64,000 nucleotides of DNA from Gammaproteobacteria bacterium (lineage in GTDB: Bacteria; Pseudomonadota; Gammaproteobacteria; Steroidobacterales; Woeseiaceae). The notes under the pieces are model-generated. The model searched no databases. It worked only from the letters and a program-made list of their open reading frames with translations, and was not told where the DNA came from. Location of the stretch: positions 1-64,000 of the forward strand of contig JAOTUB010000006.1 of assembly GCA_029864095.1 (NCBI GenBank), written 5' to 3'. How positions within the stretch are numbered: the stretch's first letter is position 1; each line of letters starts with the position of its first letter. The position numbers and the translations under genes are program-made. Below are positions 1 to 8,868 of this stretch, piece after piece.

Positions 1-69
1 TGGTAGACTATTCCCCGGCTAGGGCAGTGCCCTTGTTGCCTCGCTTTGACGAGCAATCGGAGTAGAGTT

Positions 70-306
70 ATGACGCCCAAGAGGTATCCGTTGCCGAAAA
101 GATTCAACGCAGCATTATCCGAGAAAGCGTACGAGCAGTTACGAGCACTTAATGAGCAGTACCACTACGGGAATAACTACCTTCTAACGATCATCTTGGA
201 GAATTTCGAGTCGATCGCAGATCTCAATGCTGTCGAACAGATATTCTCGAAATTCGCAGATGAATATGGTGCTCCCGCGGCTGGCGGGATGAAAAGAAAA
301 ACCTGA
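70..306 (+). CDS. Small RHH-like hypothetical protein
   Basis: A 78-residue protein of unknown function. The ATG at 70 is preferred over an upstream in-frame TTG at 46 because GGAG lies seven bases before it. A basic N-terminus leads into a short strand-like segment (RFNAALSEKAYEQL) and two predicted helices. That arrangement recalls ribbon-helix-helix DNA-binding proteins of the CopG/Arc type, but no family signature is decisive. It stands alone at the window edge, so any partner gene to the left is not visible. Confidence 0.5.
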   Translation: MTPKRYPLPKRFNAALSEKAYEQLRALNEQYHYGNNYLLTIILENFESIADLNAVEQIFSKFADEYGAPAAGGMKRKT

Positions 307-667
307 TTGGCAGCAACTCGCAGCGCTACATTCAAGTTTCATCTTTCATCGCAGCGAAATTGTCTGGAGTTGGCCGAAAGCTGCCGATCAGATTGTCGAA
401 ATCACCCAGGTTTGAATGACCGTTATTGATAAAAGCGGACGTTTAGCCCAGGACTCTCGAAAGCGCGTCGCTGTGTGACAGCTTCGCACGCTACGGCAGG
501 GATTCGGCTAATATCGTCCTGAAGGGCCGCTGCTGATCCGAAGCAGACATCGCTTGCTATGTATATCTCCGAATTGATTCCGATTAAATACCGCGTCTAA
601 TTAGAAGTATTCATTATTGTGCTCAACGGTGGAAAGATAAAGCAGCCGTGGGCAAGGAGAGCAAGAC
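307..667. other. Intergenic stretch, no gene seen
   Basis: About 360 bases lie between the small RHH-like gene and the methyltransferase gene. I see no convincing open frame, RNA fold or repeat. Only the last bases are clearly functional: AAGGAG just before 668 is the ribosome binding site of the next gene. Confidence 0.5.
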
Positions 668-1219
668 ATGAATGTCCGGGAACGTGTGATCGATCTGATG
701 TACCGCACAGCGACCGGGACCAAAAAAAAGCGGACATTGCTCACGCCAGTTGGGGTAACGGTCTTTGGCCTTTTCACTGCGCTGTTTGTGTTTCTCGCGT
801 TGCTGTTAGATGCGGTGCTTGCGCTGCGATGGCCGATTCCAGACACCGTCAGCCTGCTAGTGTCGATTCCGATGATAGCTATCGGCATCGCTATGACTGC
901 CTGGTCCGTGTTTCATTTTCTGAGGGTCAACGGAACTCCGGTACCCTTTAATCCACCCCCGACGCTTGTTGAGAGTGGTCCTTATAAATACGCAAGAAAC
1001 CCGATGTTGACTGGCGTCTTTCTTCTCTTGTTCGGAATAGGCTTTGCCATCGGGTCACCGTCACTCGTGCTGATCTTCACTCCGCTGTATGTGCTGGCAA
1101 ACGTCTGGGAGCTCAAGAAAATTGAGGAACCTGAACTCATCAGGCGCTTGGGAGAACGCTACCTTTCGTACCGGAACAGGACGCCGATGTTTATCCCTGG
1201 ACCACGGTTGCGGAGGTAA
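668..1219 (+). CDS. Isoprenylcysteine carboxyl methyltransferase-like membrane protein
   Basis: A 183-residue integral membrane protein with about four hydrophobic segments. The C-terminal half carries the ICMT/phospholipid methyltransferase pattern: RNPMLTG at about residue 111, a hydrophobic pair, then an E-x-E-L..R-x-G-x-x-Y segment near the end. Family members methylate small molecules or prenylated or lipid substrates with S-adenosylmethionine at the membrane, and the substrate here is unknown. AAGGAG precedes the ATG. The gene stands alone and converges on the CPBP protease gene. Confidence 0.75.
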   Translation: MNVRERVIDLMYRTATGTKKKRTLLTPVGVTVFGLFTALFVFLALLLDAVLALRWPIPDTVSLLVSIPMIAIGIAMTAWSVFHFLRVNGTPVPFNPPPTLVESGPYKYARNPMLTGVFLLLFGIGFAIGSPSLVLIFTPLYVLANVWELKKIEEPELIRRLGERYLSYRNRTPMFIPGPRLRR

Positions 1220-1315
1220 CACGCGTGCCTGGTCGGCCATCGCGTTGATGGCCCTTCAGCTAGTTGACCAAAGGCGGCCAGTTTTTGGCGCCGCAAGGGA
1301 GGTCAAACCCAACAA

Positions 1316-2128
1316 TCAGCGACCCATCAAATCCTTATTCCGTACCAGCAAGAAAATAACAATCCCGATCACCGCAAATGAGAAGGCCGAATTCCAAACA
1401 ATTGTCTCGACCGAAGTAAGACCAAACGAAACGAATAACAATTGCCCACACGTAAAACTCACGTGCGTCAGCCAGCCCAAAACCAGACTGCTCGTCCGCG
1501 TATAGATCCAGATCGTGACGATCCGCAGCCCGACAATGCCAACGGACGTTGCCAAGAAATTCACAATGAACAGGTTGCCGTGAAAAGCGCCTGCTCCATA
1601 AATAGTGGCGGCCAGATGCCACATGGCGTGCAAGAACCCGAGGAGCAGCCCGACTTTCAGCGGGCTCAGCTTTTTCAGCATGACGGGTGTTGCGAATCCC
1701 GTCCAGCCAATTTCCTCCCACAGCGGGCTGAACAAAGCGCCGAAAGCCATGACACTCAATGACAATACCGGGGAGAAATTGGAAGAAAACAAGGAAAGCA
1801 CAAACAGGACGGCCAGCATTGTTGCCGGAAAGATTAGTAGCGCTTTGAGATACCAGTGCGGCGCGAATTTCCAGTATTTCAATTGCTGAAGCAGGATCTT
1901 GATGCCGTTGAGACCCTGGCTTTGGAATACCACGATAATGGCCGCGATCGTAGGCGCATGAACCATCGCCATCATAACCACCACGGCCCCTGCGGACATT
2001 TCATTGACCACGAGACCCGAGGGTGCACCCGCTACTAGCGCAACGATGATCGTCGCGACGATGGGCAGGGCATAGGCGATCACGAAGAACAGAGAAAGGG
2101 AGTTCTTCTTAAGATCCATGTCCTTCAT
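1316..2128 (-). CDS. CPBP family intramembrane metalloprotease
   Basis: A 270-residue protein with about seven to eight membrane helices. The signature of the CAAX protease/bacteriocin-processing (Abi) family is present. An EE pair with a following Arg-like context (LWEEIGWTGF) lies mid-protein, and FLHAMWH about 28 residues later supplies further metal ligands. Members cleave within the membrane or confer bacteriocin self-immunity; the substrate here cannot be told. An alternative ATG lies three codons downstream. There is no obvious operon partner. Confidence 0.8.
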   Translation of the reverse strand: MKDMDLKKNSLSLFFVIAYALPIVATIIVALVAGAPSGLVVNEMSAGAVVVMMAMVHAPTIAAIIVVFQSQGLNGIKILLQQLKYWKFAPHWYLKALLIFPATMLAVLFVLSLFSSNFSPVLSLSVMAFGALFSPLWEEIGWTGFATPVMLKKLSPLKVGLLLGFLHAMWHLAATIYGAGAFHGNLFIVNFLATSVGIVGLRIVTIWIYTRTSSLVLGWLTHVSFTCGQLLFVSFGLTSVETIVWNSAFSFAVIGIVIFLLVRNKDLMGR

Positions 2129-2417
2129 CGGCTTATATCCTGCGATCGATCCGGGAGCAGATAAGGATTATAAACGACATGCCGCAAGGGCAGCGCCGTC
2201 CGGATCCGCCCTCGTGGCGGAGTTTTATTTGTCCGCTGGTGGCCGTTAGCAGCTTGTCAGAATCTAGTATTTCTGATCATTTGAACGGCCGCTCTCGGGA
2301 GAAGCAGACATCCCGAAGGGATGCCGCTGGTCCCTAATCGACCAACGGGAGTGGCTCAGCATATCGATTCACGATTCCAGGTAAGCGTCCCCGCCGATAA
2401 TGAATGCCCCGAAGTTA
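2129..2417. other. Intergenic stretch, no gene seen
   Basis: Some 290 bases lie between the start of the CPBP protease gene and the end of the HxlR regulator gene. The part near 2129-2150 must hold the protease promoter. No conserved RNA, repeat or coding sequence was recognised. Confidence 0.45.
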
Positions 2418-3386
2418 TTAGCCTGCTTCGCGGTGCCTGAATTCTTTTTCATACGCAACGTCTGAGGCCACAAGCGGCTTCTCGCATTCGCTGCACACCA
2501 CTTCGCTGGCGAGTGGCCGGTCACAAGGTTTATGTTGCAGATTGAGCGGCGACTCGCCCTCGCGAATCAGCCATCGGTTTGTCCACTCATGGATTGTAAT
2601 CGTATGTGAGTAGAGATCTCTGCCCATCTCGGAAAGGTGATACTCGAAGCGCCGCGGCCTTCCCTGATACGGCACGCGAGCCAACACACCGATGTCCACG
2701 AGGAGTTTGAGGCGATCCGCAAGAATGTTCGTAGCGATGCCGATCGACGAGGCGATGTCGTCAAAGCGTTGCATCCCAAAGAATGCGGCCGCGACCACGA
2801 GCGATGTCCAGCGATCGCCCACAACATCGAGTATCGTAAACGCATGCCTGTCCGAGTCGTCGCCTGATTCCTGTTTCGGTTTTGAGCGACGCTGATATCG
2901 CGGCCGAACCTTCTGCGCGGACTGCGTAATCTTGCCCGACGAAAAGCGTACGTCATTCGGCACCACGACGACATGACAGTGGCCGCAACGTAGCCTCGGA
3001 TGCATGTCCTTGCCGCAGGTCTTGTGCGTCAATGTGGGGGGCAGGAAACGTCCCCTGCCCCATTTGGTCTCCCACTCCCAGCTCATGAGCAGGATCGGGT
3101 ACATGTCGAGGCCCTTCTCGGTCAGCCGGTATTCGTATCGTGTGGGTAAAGTCTGATAGCGGTGCCTGTACAGGATGTCATGTTCAACGAGCGATTTGAG
3201 CCGTGCCGAAAGCGTGCCGCGAGCGACGTCGTTACGCCGGCGAAACTCCTCGAACTGGCGCACACCGAGATAGATATCGCGGATAATCATGAACGACCAG
3301 CGATCGCCAATAACGGTCATGCCCTGTGCGACCTGACTGTTGAGTATCAGCTCCCGGTCGACGTTCGCTCTTGCCCGGCTGCTCAC
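2418..3386 (-). CDS. Tandem HxlR-type winged-helix regulator with two Cys clusters
   Basis: A 322-residue transcriptional regulator made of two HxlR (DUF24) winged-helix units in one chain, at about residues 10-110 and 178-272. Each contains the family pattern GDRW..(I/V) followed by a recognition region and YEY/FEYxL(T/S)E. Each unit is followed by the same cluster: H121-x2-C124-x9-C134-x2-C137 and H285-x2-C288-x9-C298-x2-C301. These look like duplicated zinc-ribbon or redox-sensing sites. A basic linker (about 160-175) joins the halves. HxlR proteins normally dimerise, so this one carries its dimer in one polypeptide. Its start overlaps the stop of the DUF1295 gene by four bases (ATGA), so both are expressed from the promoter near 4250. 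Confidence 0.85.
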   Translation of the reverse strand: MSSRARANVDRELILNSQVAQGMTVIGDRWSFMIIRDIYLGVRQFEEFRRRNDVARGTLSARLKSLVEHDILYRHRYQTLPTRYEYRLTEKGLDMYPILLMSWEWETKWGRGRFLPPTLTHKTCGKDMHPRLRCGHCHVVVVPNDVRFSSGKITQSAQKVRPRYQRRSKPKQESGDDSDRHAFTILDVVGDRWTSLVVAAAFFGMQRFDDIASSIGIATNILADRLKLLVDIGVLARVPYQGRPRRFEYHLSEMGRDLYSHTITIHEWTNRWLIREGESPLNLQHKPCDRPLASEVVCSECEKPLVASDVAYEKEFRHREAG

Positions 3387-4201
3387 GTCTCAGACTTTTT
3401 CTGTTTCGGCCACATCGGAATCAGTCCGCTGGTGCTTGCCATGTACGCCTCGTAGTCGGGCTTTTCACGCGCGAGTTTTTTGTCGAGCGTACGCTGGCCG
3501 GTCACGTTGACGACCAGATAGCTGTACAGGATAGGTCCGATCACCGTGAAAAAGCCGGCCGGATTGTCGCAAGCGATGAGGAACAGTCCCCACCAGACAC
3601 AAAGCTCGCCGAAATAGTTGGGATGGCGAGAGTACTGCCACAGACCGGTCTTCAGCACGGTGCCCTTGTTGGCCGGATCGGCACGAAAGCGCATGAGCTG
3701 ATAGTCGGCAACCGATTCGAAAATGAAACCGACGACCCACAGTGCTGTACCGAGCCAGGCAAGCCAGCCAAGCTCGACGGGTATCGCATATTGCAGTGCC
3801 ACCTGCACCGGCAGCGACGCCATCCAGATTACGACCCCTTGTAACAGAAACACCTTGCGCAAACTGAGCCAAATGAAACTTCTGTCGTCTTTCACCCAGC
3901 TTCGAAGCTTGGTGTAACGCGCGTCCTCGCCATGACCCCAGTTGCGTTTGATAAGGTGGGCCGTAATGCGCAGCGCCCAAAGGCCAACGAGTAACAACAA
4001 CAACTGCTTGCGTACCGGAACCCCCTCGCCCAGCACATAACTGACAGCCGTGATCGCAAATAAGATGACCGCGAAGAACATGTCGATGATGCTGACATCG
4101 CGTAGTGGAATGCTGACCAGCCACAAGACGACCACGGCACCGATAGCGACGGCAAAATTTGTCGCGAGCAGTATCAACAGCTCTTGCGTGACAAGTTCCA
4201 A
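3383..4201 (-). CDS. DUF1295 steroid-5-alpha-reductase-like membrane protein
   Basis: A 272-residue protein with about seven membrane helices. The C-terminal third carries the DUF1295/3-oxo-5-alpha-steroid 4-dehydrogenase pattern: GLWQYSRHPNYFGE, then WWG, and a final L-x-x-K-P-x-Y-x-x-Y segment. The family probably reduces double bonds of isoprenoid or sterol-like lipids with NADPH; the true substrate is unknown. The start is TTG at 4201; no usable ATG exists before residue 40. It is the first gene of a two-gene unit with the tandem HxlR regulator. It diverges from the nitronate monooxygenase gene, with the 26-bp shared element between them. Confidence 0.8.
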   Translation of the reverse strand: MELVTQELLILLATNFAVAIGAVVVLWLVSIPLRDVSIIDMFFAVILFAITAVSYVLGEGVPVRKQLLLLLVGLWALRITAHLIKRNWGHGEDARYTKLRSWVKDDRSFIWLSLRKVFLLQGVVIWMASLPVQVALQYAIPVELGWLAWLGTALWVVGFIFESVADYQLMRFRADPANKGTVLKTGLWQYSRHPNYFGELCVWWGLFLIACDNPAGFFTVIGPILYSYLVVNVTGQRTLDKKLAREKPDYEAYMASTSGLIPMWPKQKKSET

Positions 4202-4246
4202 GACGGCCCCATTGCATTGCCCGCGTTGATGCAGGCAAACAGTTTT

Positions 4247-4272
4247 GTTAGTCTAATAATGAAAGTCACTAT
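4247..4272. promoter_or_regulatory. Shared 26-bp operator-like element, copy 1
   Basis: The plus strand reads GTTAGTCTAATAA followed by TGAAAGTCACTAT. It matches two other copies (11069-11094 and 19329-19354) over the whole length, consensus GTNAGTCTAATW then RTRMAAGTNACTAY. It lies in the divergent promoter region of the DUF1295-HxlR unit and the nitronate monooxygenase gene. The ends form an imperfect inverted repeat (GTNAGT / AGTNAC), as expected for a dimeric or two-headed repressor. Confidence 0.7.
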
Positions 4273-4291
4273 CTGCAAGTCCGGAGTCTCG

Positions 4292-5263
4292 ATGCCAACA
4301 ACCGAATACAACGCACGCGCGCGTTTTGCCGAGATGCGCGCGTCTCTGCGCTTACCCGTCGTGGTCGCACCGATGTTTCTCGTGTCCGGCCCCGACATCG
4401 TCACGGCAGCGGCCCGCTCCGGCGTGATCGGATCGTTCCCTTCGACAAACGCTCGCTCGCTCGATACCTTCGAAGAGTGGCTCGAGCACATTACGGGCGA
4501 ACTCAAGCGCATGCGCGACCAGCAGGTTGCGGGCGCAACCGATGTCTGGGCGCAAAACCTCATCGTTCACAGCACTTACGACCGGCTCGACGCCGAGCTG
4601 GCCTTGCTGCAGAAGTATCAGCCGCCGATCGTCATCACAGCACTCGGCAGCCCGAAACGGGCGATCGAAGCCGTGCACGATTATGGCGGCCTCGTGATTG
4701 CCGACGTCAACAGCGTCGAGCTTGCTCGCAAAGCGGCTGCAGCCGGCGCCGACGGTCTCGCGCTCGTGTCTGCCGGCGCGGGCGGACACACCGGGCAAAT
4801 GGCCGGCTTCGCGTTTGTTCCGGCCGTGCGCGAGTTTTTCGATGGCATTTTAATTCTCGCCGGCGCTATCGGCGATGGCAGAGCGGTGCGTGCCGCCGAA
4901 ATTCTCGGCGCCGAATTGAGCTACATGGGCACACGCTTCATCGCCACTAAAGAGAGCATCGCGTTCGAGCCTTACAAGCAGATGGTCGTAGACTCCGATT
5001 TTTCAGATCTGATTCTGACCAATTCGTTCTCGGGAGCGCATGCCTATTACCTGCGACCGAGCATCGTTGCGGCCGGCCTGGATCCGGACAATCTGCCGAA
5101 GAAGGACGGTATGGACCTGACCGGCTCCGAGACCAAGGTCAAAGCGTGGAAGGACATCTGGTCGGCCGGACAGGGCATCGGCACCGTACACAAAGTCGAA
5201 CCGCTCGCTGATATCGTCGACAGAATCGATCAGGAGTATCGGGTGGCCCGGCAACTCCCCTGA
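4292..5263 (+). CDS. Nitronate monooxygenase / NPD-like FMN flavoprotein
   Basis: A 323-residue TIM-barrel flavoprotein of the 2-nitropropane dioxygenase-like family. Typical motifs are present: the APMFLVSGP N-terminal strand, GAGGHTGQ (phosphate/FMN loop, about residue 162), AGAIGDGRA (about 193) and MGTRFIATKES (about 212). The family oxidises alkyl nitronates, and some members act as enoyl reductases. The ATG at 4292 is chosen because it begins the conserved N-terminus and leaves the shared operator upstream; ATGs at 4259 and 4184 would run the coding region through that element. It is probably co-regulated with the lipid genes of this region. Confidence 0.85.
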   Translation: MPTTEYNARARFAEMRASLRLPVVVAPMFLVSGPDIVTAAARSGVIGSFPSTNARSLDTFEEWLEHITGELKRMRDQQVAGATDVWAQNLIVHSTYDRLDAELALLQKYQPPIVITALGSPKRAIEAVHDYGGLVIADVNSVELARKAAAAGADGLALVSAGAGGHTGQMAGFAFVPAVREFFDGILILAGAIGDGRAVRAAEILGAELSYMGTRFIATKESIAFEPYKQMVVDSDFSDLILTNSFSGAHAYYLRPSIVAAGLDPDNLPKKDGMDLTGSETKVKAWKDIWSAGQGIGTVHKVEPLADIVDRIDQEYRVARQLP

Positions 5264-5266
5264 CGA

Positions 5267-6145
5267 TCAATCGCCGTCTTGTGCGTCAAGACCGACGATA
5301 AATGCCTGAAAATTGCTGCCGGCACTATCGAAATCGAGATTCGCCTCTGCAGTTTGTAGTGTCTGCAACGCTTGACTGCAGCCTTCCGCTAGGGGCATCG
5401 CGCCCGTGGTCTGCATTCGCGCTCTTGCGACCCGGCCGCCTCCTGCAATCAGAATCTCGCCGCCGAATGCACAACTTGCGAGCCATGTGACCACAGGCGC
5501 GACGTGGTCGGGGTCGAGCCGCGAGTTGATACCGTCCGACAGATGCGCGGCCGTCATTTGCGTCGACGCGTAGGGTGCAATCGCATTGACCCAGACCTGT
5601 TTCGGTGCGCCCTCGAGATTTAGCGATCGCATCAATCCGATGACAGCGGCCTTGGATGCCGAGTAAGCAGGCAAGCCGAACTCGCCGAACAATCCGGCCG
5701 ATGACGTACTGACGATGATGTTGCCACCGTGTTGTTCGCACATGTGACGAAATATCGGATGAACGACATTGATCGTACCCACCAGGTTGATCTCGAGTAC
5801 CTCGCGCAAACTCTGTAGTGTTTGCTTGCGAAAACTCCTGTTCTCGATGATGCCGGCATTGGCGACGAGACAATCGATGCGACCAAAGTTCTCGAGTGCA
5901 CAAGCGAGCAAGCGATCGCCAGCTTCAGGATCCTCGACTGAACTGTACTCGGTCACCGCACTGCCGCCAGTTTTCGTAATCTCGTTGACGACACGATCCG
6001 CTGACGAAACCGCCTCCCCTTCGTGACGCCGGTTGTTGACGACAACGCTGGCACCGAGTTCGGCGAAGTGGAGTGCGTATGCCCGGCCGAGTCCTTTCCC
6101 GGCGCCCGTAATGGCGACGACTTTGCCGTCAAACGGACTGGACAT
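5267..6145 (-). CDS. SDR family NAD(P)-dependent oxidoreductase
   Basis: A 292-residue short-chain dehydrogenase. The cofactor motif TGAGKGLGRAYA lies near residue 14, NAG at about 93, and the catalytic pair Y-x3-K (AYSASKAA) at about 162. Closest in style are the SDRs related to peroxisomal multifunctional enzymes that oxidise 3-hydroxyacyl-CoAs. AGGAG precedes the ATG at 6145. The start lies inside the end of the acyl-CoA ligase gene (17-base overlap), so translation is coupled. It is the last gene of the operon and probably provides the hydroxyacyl dehydrogenase step of a side-chain degradation route. Confidence 0.85.
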   Translation of the reverse strand: MSSPFDGKVVAITGAGKGLGRAYALHFAELGASVVVNNRRHEGEAVSSADRVVNEITKTGGSAVTEYSSVEDPEAGDRLLACALENFGRIDCLVANAGIIENRSFRKQTLQSLREVLEINLVGTINVVHPIFRHMCEQHGGNIIVSTSSAGLFGEFGLPAYSASKAAVIGLMRSLNLEGAPKQVWVNAIAPYASTQMTAAHLSDGINSRLDPDHVAPVVTWLASCAFGGEILIAGGGRVARARMQTTGAMPLAEGCSQALQTLQTAEANLDFDSAGSNFQAFIVGLDAQDGD

Positions 6146-7628
6146 CGCTTTGCTCCTGTAAGGATTCAATGAACTCGGGCATGTCACGGCGCACGACCTT
6201 GCCCACAGCATTTCGCGGCAGGCTTTCTACAATGTGCAGCGCCTTGGGCGTCCGCACCGGGCCGAGTTCCTGCCTGACGGTTTGGAGAATGTCGGCGCCG
6301 GCGAACGCGCTGTTCGCATCCCGGACAACGACGGCTTCGATGCGTTCGCCCCAATAGGGGTCGCCGACGCTGTACACGCAACATTCGCGGATGCCAGGTA
6401 TCTTGGCAATGACGTTTTCGATCTCAGCCGGATACACGTTGAAGCCGCCCGTGATGATGACCTCGCTGGCTCGACCCGAGAGGGTCAGGTAGCCCGAAGC
6501 GTCGAGAAAACCCAGGTCACCCGTGCGCAGCCATCCGTCGCGCACTGTTGCATCGGTCAACTCCGGCTCATCGAGGTATCCCTGCATCACGATTGGCCCG
6601 GTCACCTCGATGTTGCCGATCGTACCGGCAGGCACCTCGACACCGGCATCGTCGACAACTCGCACGCGGCTGCTGCCGCAAGCTTTGCCGGCCGTGCCCA
6701 GCAAAGACGGGTCCCGCATCTCGCCTGTGCCGAGAGCAGAGATTGTCATCGGGGCCTCCGTCTGGCCGTACAGGCAGGAGATGCAAGGGCCAAACGCGCG
6801 CTGCGCCTCGACGATACGGTCCGGAGGCATCGGCGCGGCGCTGAAGGTCAGGTGGCGCAGTGCCGGGAACTGCCCCGGTGACAAACCAGGTTGCTGAAGC
6901 AATTTGTAGATCAGCGTCGGCGGCATGAACGCCACCGTCGTGTTGTCCCGCATCGCGGCAAGGATCGAACCTGACGAGCGATCGCGCGGGAATCGGTGCC
7001 GACCGCCAGCCACCAGAACCGGAAATACATAGTGAGACGAACCGTGAGTCAGTGGCGCTACCACGAGATTACAATCGTCGGGCCCGAACTCGAAGAAAAC
7101 CTGCATGTTCTCGATGACACCAAGCATGTTGCGGTGTGTTTGCACCACGCCTTTGGGCTCACCCGATGTTCCGCCGGTGAACTTGATCGCCGCGACGCTG
7201 TCAGGCGATGCATATGTCGGTTTGAACCGCGGCACCTCGATGCGCAGTTCGTCAAGCAATCGCGACCGGTCCGATTCGGGCGCATGTTCGACGGATTCCG
7301 GATCGACAAGTAGCAAATCCGGCTTGGCCTTCTGCGCTATGACTGAATTTAGCGAGCGTCCGTTTGCCGGATTGAGCGGTAGCCAGACAAAACCCGACAC
7401 CAGAATGGCGAGGTAGGCGACCAGATGCTGGGGATGATTCGCCGCGCAGAGCGCGATCCGGCTGCCCGGATCGGGCAACAGCCGTTGTAACGAAGCACCT
7501 GCCAATTCCACCCGCTGCATCAGCTCGGCGTAGGTAAGTGCCTCGTCACCGGTTTCCACCGCGACCGCGGCCGGATCGAGTGCCGCGCCCTCATAGAGGA
7601 GTTGCACGAGGCTGCCCGCGGTAGGCAT
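6129..7628 (-). CDS. AMP-dependent acyl-CoA synthetase/ligase
   Basis: A 499-residue adenylate-forming enzyme that would activate a carboxylic acid to its CoA thioester with ATP. Visible motifs are the P-loop FTGGTSGEPKG (about residue 150), YGQTEAP (about 288), the hinge region TGDLGFLDASGYLTLSGR (about 372-390) and the catalytic lysine in NAVGK (about 476). The substrate is unknown; the neighbours suggest an acid formed from an aldehyde, possibly branched, cyclic or terpenoid. It starts one base after the thiolase stop and overlaps the SDR start. Confidence 0.88.
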   Translation of the reverse strand: MPTAGSLVQLLYEGAALDPAAVAVETGDEALTYAELMQRVELAGASLQRLLPDPGSRIALCAANHPQHLVAYLAILVSGFVWLPLNPANGRSLNSVIAQKAKPDLLLVDPESVEHAPESDRSRLLDELRIEVPRFKPTYASPDSVAAIKFTGGTSGEPKGVVQTHRNMLGVIENMQVFFEFGPDDCNLVVAPLTHGSSHYVFPVLVAGGRHRFPRDRSSGSILAAMRDNTTVAFMPPTLIYKLLQQPGLSPGQFPALRHLTFSAAPMPPDRIVEAQRAFGPCISCLYGQTEAPMTISALGTGEMRDPSLLGTAGKACGSSRVRVVDDAGVEVPAGTIGNIEVTGPIVMQGYLDEPELTDATVRDGWLRTGDLGFLDASGYLTLSGRASEVIITGGFNVYPAEIENVIAKIPGIRECCVYSVGDPYWGERIEAVVVRDANSAFAGADILQTVRQELGPVRTPKALHIVESLPRNAVGKVVRRDMPEFIESLQEQSDVQSV

Positions 7629-7629
7629 A

Positions 7630-8868
7630 TCAGTGCGCCAGCACGGTTACGGCCGTCGCGGCTTCCTCGACTTCGTAGAAGCCGCCACCATTCTCGGCGA
7701 CCCCGATGCGTGCGCCAGGCACCTGCCGGTCGCCGGCCTCGCCGCGCAACTGGGTCACGAGCTCGAAGATCTGTGCAATACCGGTCGCACCGACCGGGTG
7801 CCCTTTGGACACGAGGCCACCAGATGGATTGACGGGCACCGGGCCGCCCAGGCTCGTGGCGCCCGATTCGCTGAAGGGGCCGCCGTCGCCTTGGGCACAC
7901 AGACCGAGATTTTCGATTTGCTGAATTTCGGCAAATGACGTTGCGTCGTGCACTTCGGCAACATCCACTTCGGCGCCCCTAATACCCGCCTGCGCGTAAG
8001 CCTGCCCTGCGGCACGGCGTCCGATGTGCTTCGCGTAGTCGCCAATCTCTCGCCGCGTGCCGCTGGCGAGGCTGAGCCCGCGAATTTCGATGGCACGCGA
8101 CCTGGCGAACAAACCGAGCGATGACTTGTTACACACGATGACCGCCGCGGCTCCGTCTGAAATCGGCGCACACATCGAGCGGGTAAACGGCCAGCATATC
8201 GGTTTGTCGGCTAGCACGTCGTCCACGCTCATATCGGTCTGGTACTGCGACAGCGGGTTCATGGTCGAGTGGTGATGGTTCTTGGCAGCGACTGCCGCAA
8301 GCTGGCGCACCGTCGTGCCGAAGCTTTTCATATGCTGGCGCGCAAATGCCGCGTAGACATCCATGAAGAAACTCCGCTCGGCAGTGTCTTCGACGTCATC
8401 CGGAATGACCTCGGGCGCGAGCCCGCGTATCCATAGCTCCGTTGCCTCAATCGCGTGTATGTCCGTGCCACCCTTGAAGGCGGCGAGCATGGCGTCGCGC
8501 TTTTCCGGGAAGAACATCTTCTCTGCGCCAACAACAAGTGCGATATCGGCCATACCCGCCTTTAAATACGCCACGGACTGCAGCAACGCCGTGCTGCCGC
8601 TCGCGCAGGCATTCTCGATATTGGCGATCGGAATACCGTCGAAACCCAGCGGTCGCAGCGCGATCTGACCACGCACGGTGTTCTGACCTTCAAGCATCGG
8701 CTGCCGTGTGTTCGAGAACCATGCTGCCTGAATCTGTTCGACGCTTGCGCCGGCATCACTCAATGCATTCGTGACTGCCTCTCGCGTCAGATCCTTGACA
8801 GACCGGTCCGGCATCTTGCCGAGTGGCGTCATGCCGACACCGACGACGAAAATACCGCTCCCGCTCAT
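7630..8868 (-). CDS. Thiolase family protein (SCP2/SCP-x type)
   Basis: A 412-residue thiolase. The nucleophilic cysteine lies in NACASGS at about residue 61, and the C-terminal His motif GHPVGATG at about 354. The C-terminal segment (ENGGGF) lacks the second cysteine of classical thiolases, as in the SCP-x/lipid-transfer subgroup that handles branched or sterol-like side chains. The ATG at 8868 is preferred because it overlaps the stop of the aldehyde dehydrogenase gene as ATGA; the longer frame to 8952 would intrude deeply into that gene. Confidence 0.87.
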   Translation of the reverse strand: MSGSGIFVVGVGMTPLGKMPDRSVKDLTREAVTNALSDAGASVEQIQAAWFSNTRQPMLEGQNTVRGQIALRPLGFDGIPIANIENACASGSTALLQSVAYLKAGMADIALVVGAEKMFFPEKRDAMLAAFKGGTDIHAIEATELWIRGLAPEVIPDDVEDTAERSFFMDVYAAFARQHMKSFGTTVRQLAAVAAKNHHHSTMNPLSQYQTDMSVDDVLADKPICWPFTRSMCAPISDGAAAVIVCNKSSLGLFARSRAIEIRGLSLASGTRREIGDYAKHIGRRAAGQAYAQAGIRGAEVDVAEVHDATSFAEIQQIENLGLCAQGDGGPFSESGATSLGGPVPVNPSGGLVSKGHPVGATGIAQIFELVTQLRGEAGDRQVPGARIGVAENGGGFYEVEEAATAVTVLAH

